A stretch of 64,000 bases of DNA, taken from contig NZ_JACCKX010000001.1 in assembly GCF_013423955.1 (NCBI RefSeq), positions 2,542,001-2,606,000 on the forward strand, read 5' to 3'. Below the pieces are notes generated by a model, which had not been told where the DNA came from, did no database searches, and saw only the letters and a program-made list of their open reading frames with translations. The stretch is from Ottowia beijingensis. GTDB taxonomy: Bacteria; Pseudomonadota; Gammaproteobacteria; Burkholderiales; Burkholderiaceae_C. Shown here in pieces: positions 62,329 to 64,000 of this stretch. The position numbers and the translations under genes were made by a program. Position 1 is the first letter of the stretch; each line of letters opens with the position of its first letter.

Positions 62329-62542
62329 ATTCATAGAGTCGAATCAGCGTTGTCGACGGAAAGAGCGTCATGGCTCACCGTGCCGTCGGCAACAATTTTT
62401 GATTGCGTCACCATGAATTCAACGTAAGTTGATATTCATAGTAATTGGAGCTTTCGAGCTCAATTACGGCATAACGCGCCAGGTGAAAGACCTGGCAAGT
62501 CCTTGATTGCTTTTGCCCTCGTGAGAGGCGTCAAAGTTATAG

Positions 62543-64000
<1,458 letters not shown>

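Overview
The window looks like a chromosome segment of a GC-rich betaproteobacterium of the family Comamonadaceae (Burkholderiales). The 16S rRNA gene at the right end, the Burkholderiales-type housekeeping genes and the strong GC bias at third codon positions all point there; the genus cannot be fixed from the sequence alone. About 57 protein genes, two tRNAs, a complete 16S and a partial 23S rRNA gene are supported. Many otherwise normal genes (rodA, folB, ompA-like, mltB-like, yceI, ppk2, cca, uup and others) are broken by single-base frameshifts, often at homopolymer runs. I therefore treat most as consensus errors of a draft or long-read assembly, and annotate the full gene span across the break.

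Left end, 1-7.3 kb, is accessory DNA. An AT-richer, minus-strand operon (6345 to 744) encodes a WYL-domain regulator, a small membrane SHOCT-domain protein, and three dynamin-like proteins resembling LeoC, LeoB and LeoA of enterotoxigenic E. coli. The last three match the architecture of the Eleos anti-phage system. The cassette lies between two damaged genes for secreted, surface-type proteins, one of them with a VPTL-CTERM sorting tail, and next to rodA. It is the best candidate for an unusual biological system here.

From 7.3 to 34.9 kb, housekeeping genes (rodA, ttcA, folB with a pteridine-type SDR, glmS, a MidA-type methyltransferase, a D-threonine aldolase-like enzyme) alternate with cell-envelope and exported proteins. 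These include four proteins with IPTL/VPTL-CTERM exosortase-type tails (counting the truncated one at 6.4-7.2 kb), several lipoproteins, OmpA-like and DUF1566 proteins. Regulators include a LuxR-type protein, an Lrp/AsnC protein and a hybrid histidine kinase with a NarL-type response regulator.

From 34.9 to 59.8 kb the content is mainly core metabolism and RNA or cell-wall upkeep: a CoA-ligase/GNAT fusion, YceI, malic enzyme, PPK2, 5-formyl-THF cyclo-ligase, Slt-type transglycosylase, IF-1, CCA-adding enzyme, GlmU and the ABC-F protein Uup. TetR, LysR and Crp/Fnr regulators are interspersed. From 59.9 kb to the end lies an rRNA operon with three promoter-like sequences, 16S, tRNA-Ile(GAT), tRNA-Ala(TGC) and the start of 23S.

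A short GC-core repeat, roughly 45-60 bases with a 'tagct...gcgc...gggcgctg.aggcc..attt' pattern, occurs at about 15 places between 10.8 and 56 kb. Most copies are intergenic, but four lie in frame inside coding sequences (MidA-type methyltransferase, SDR, cca, glmU). It is absent from the 5' accessory cassette. A second, REP-like repeat occurs three times.
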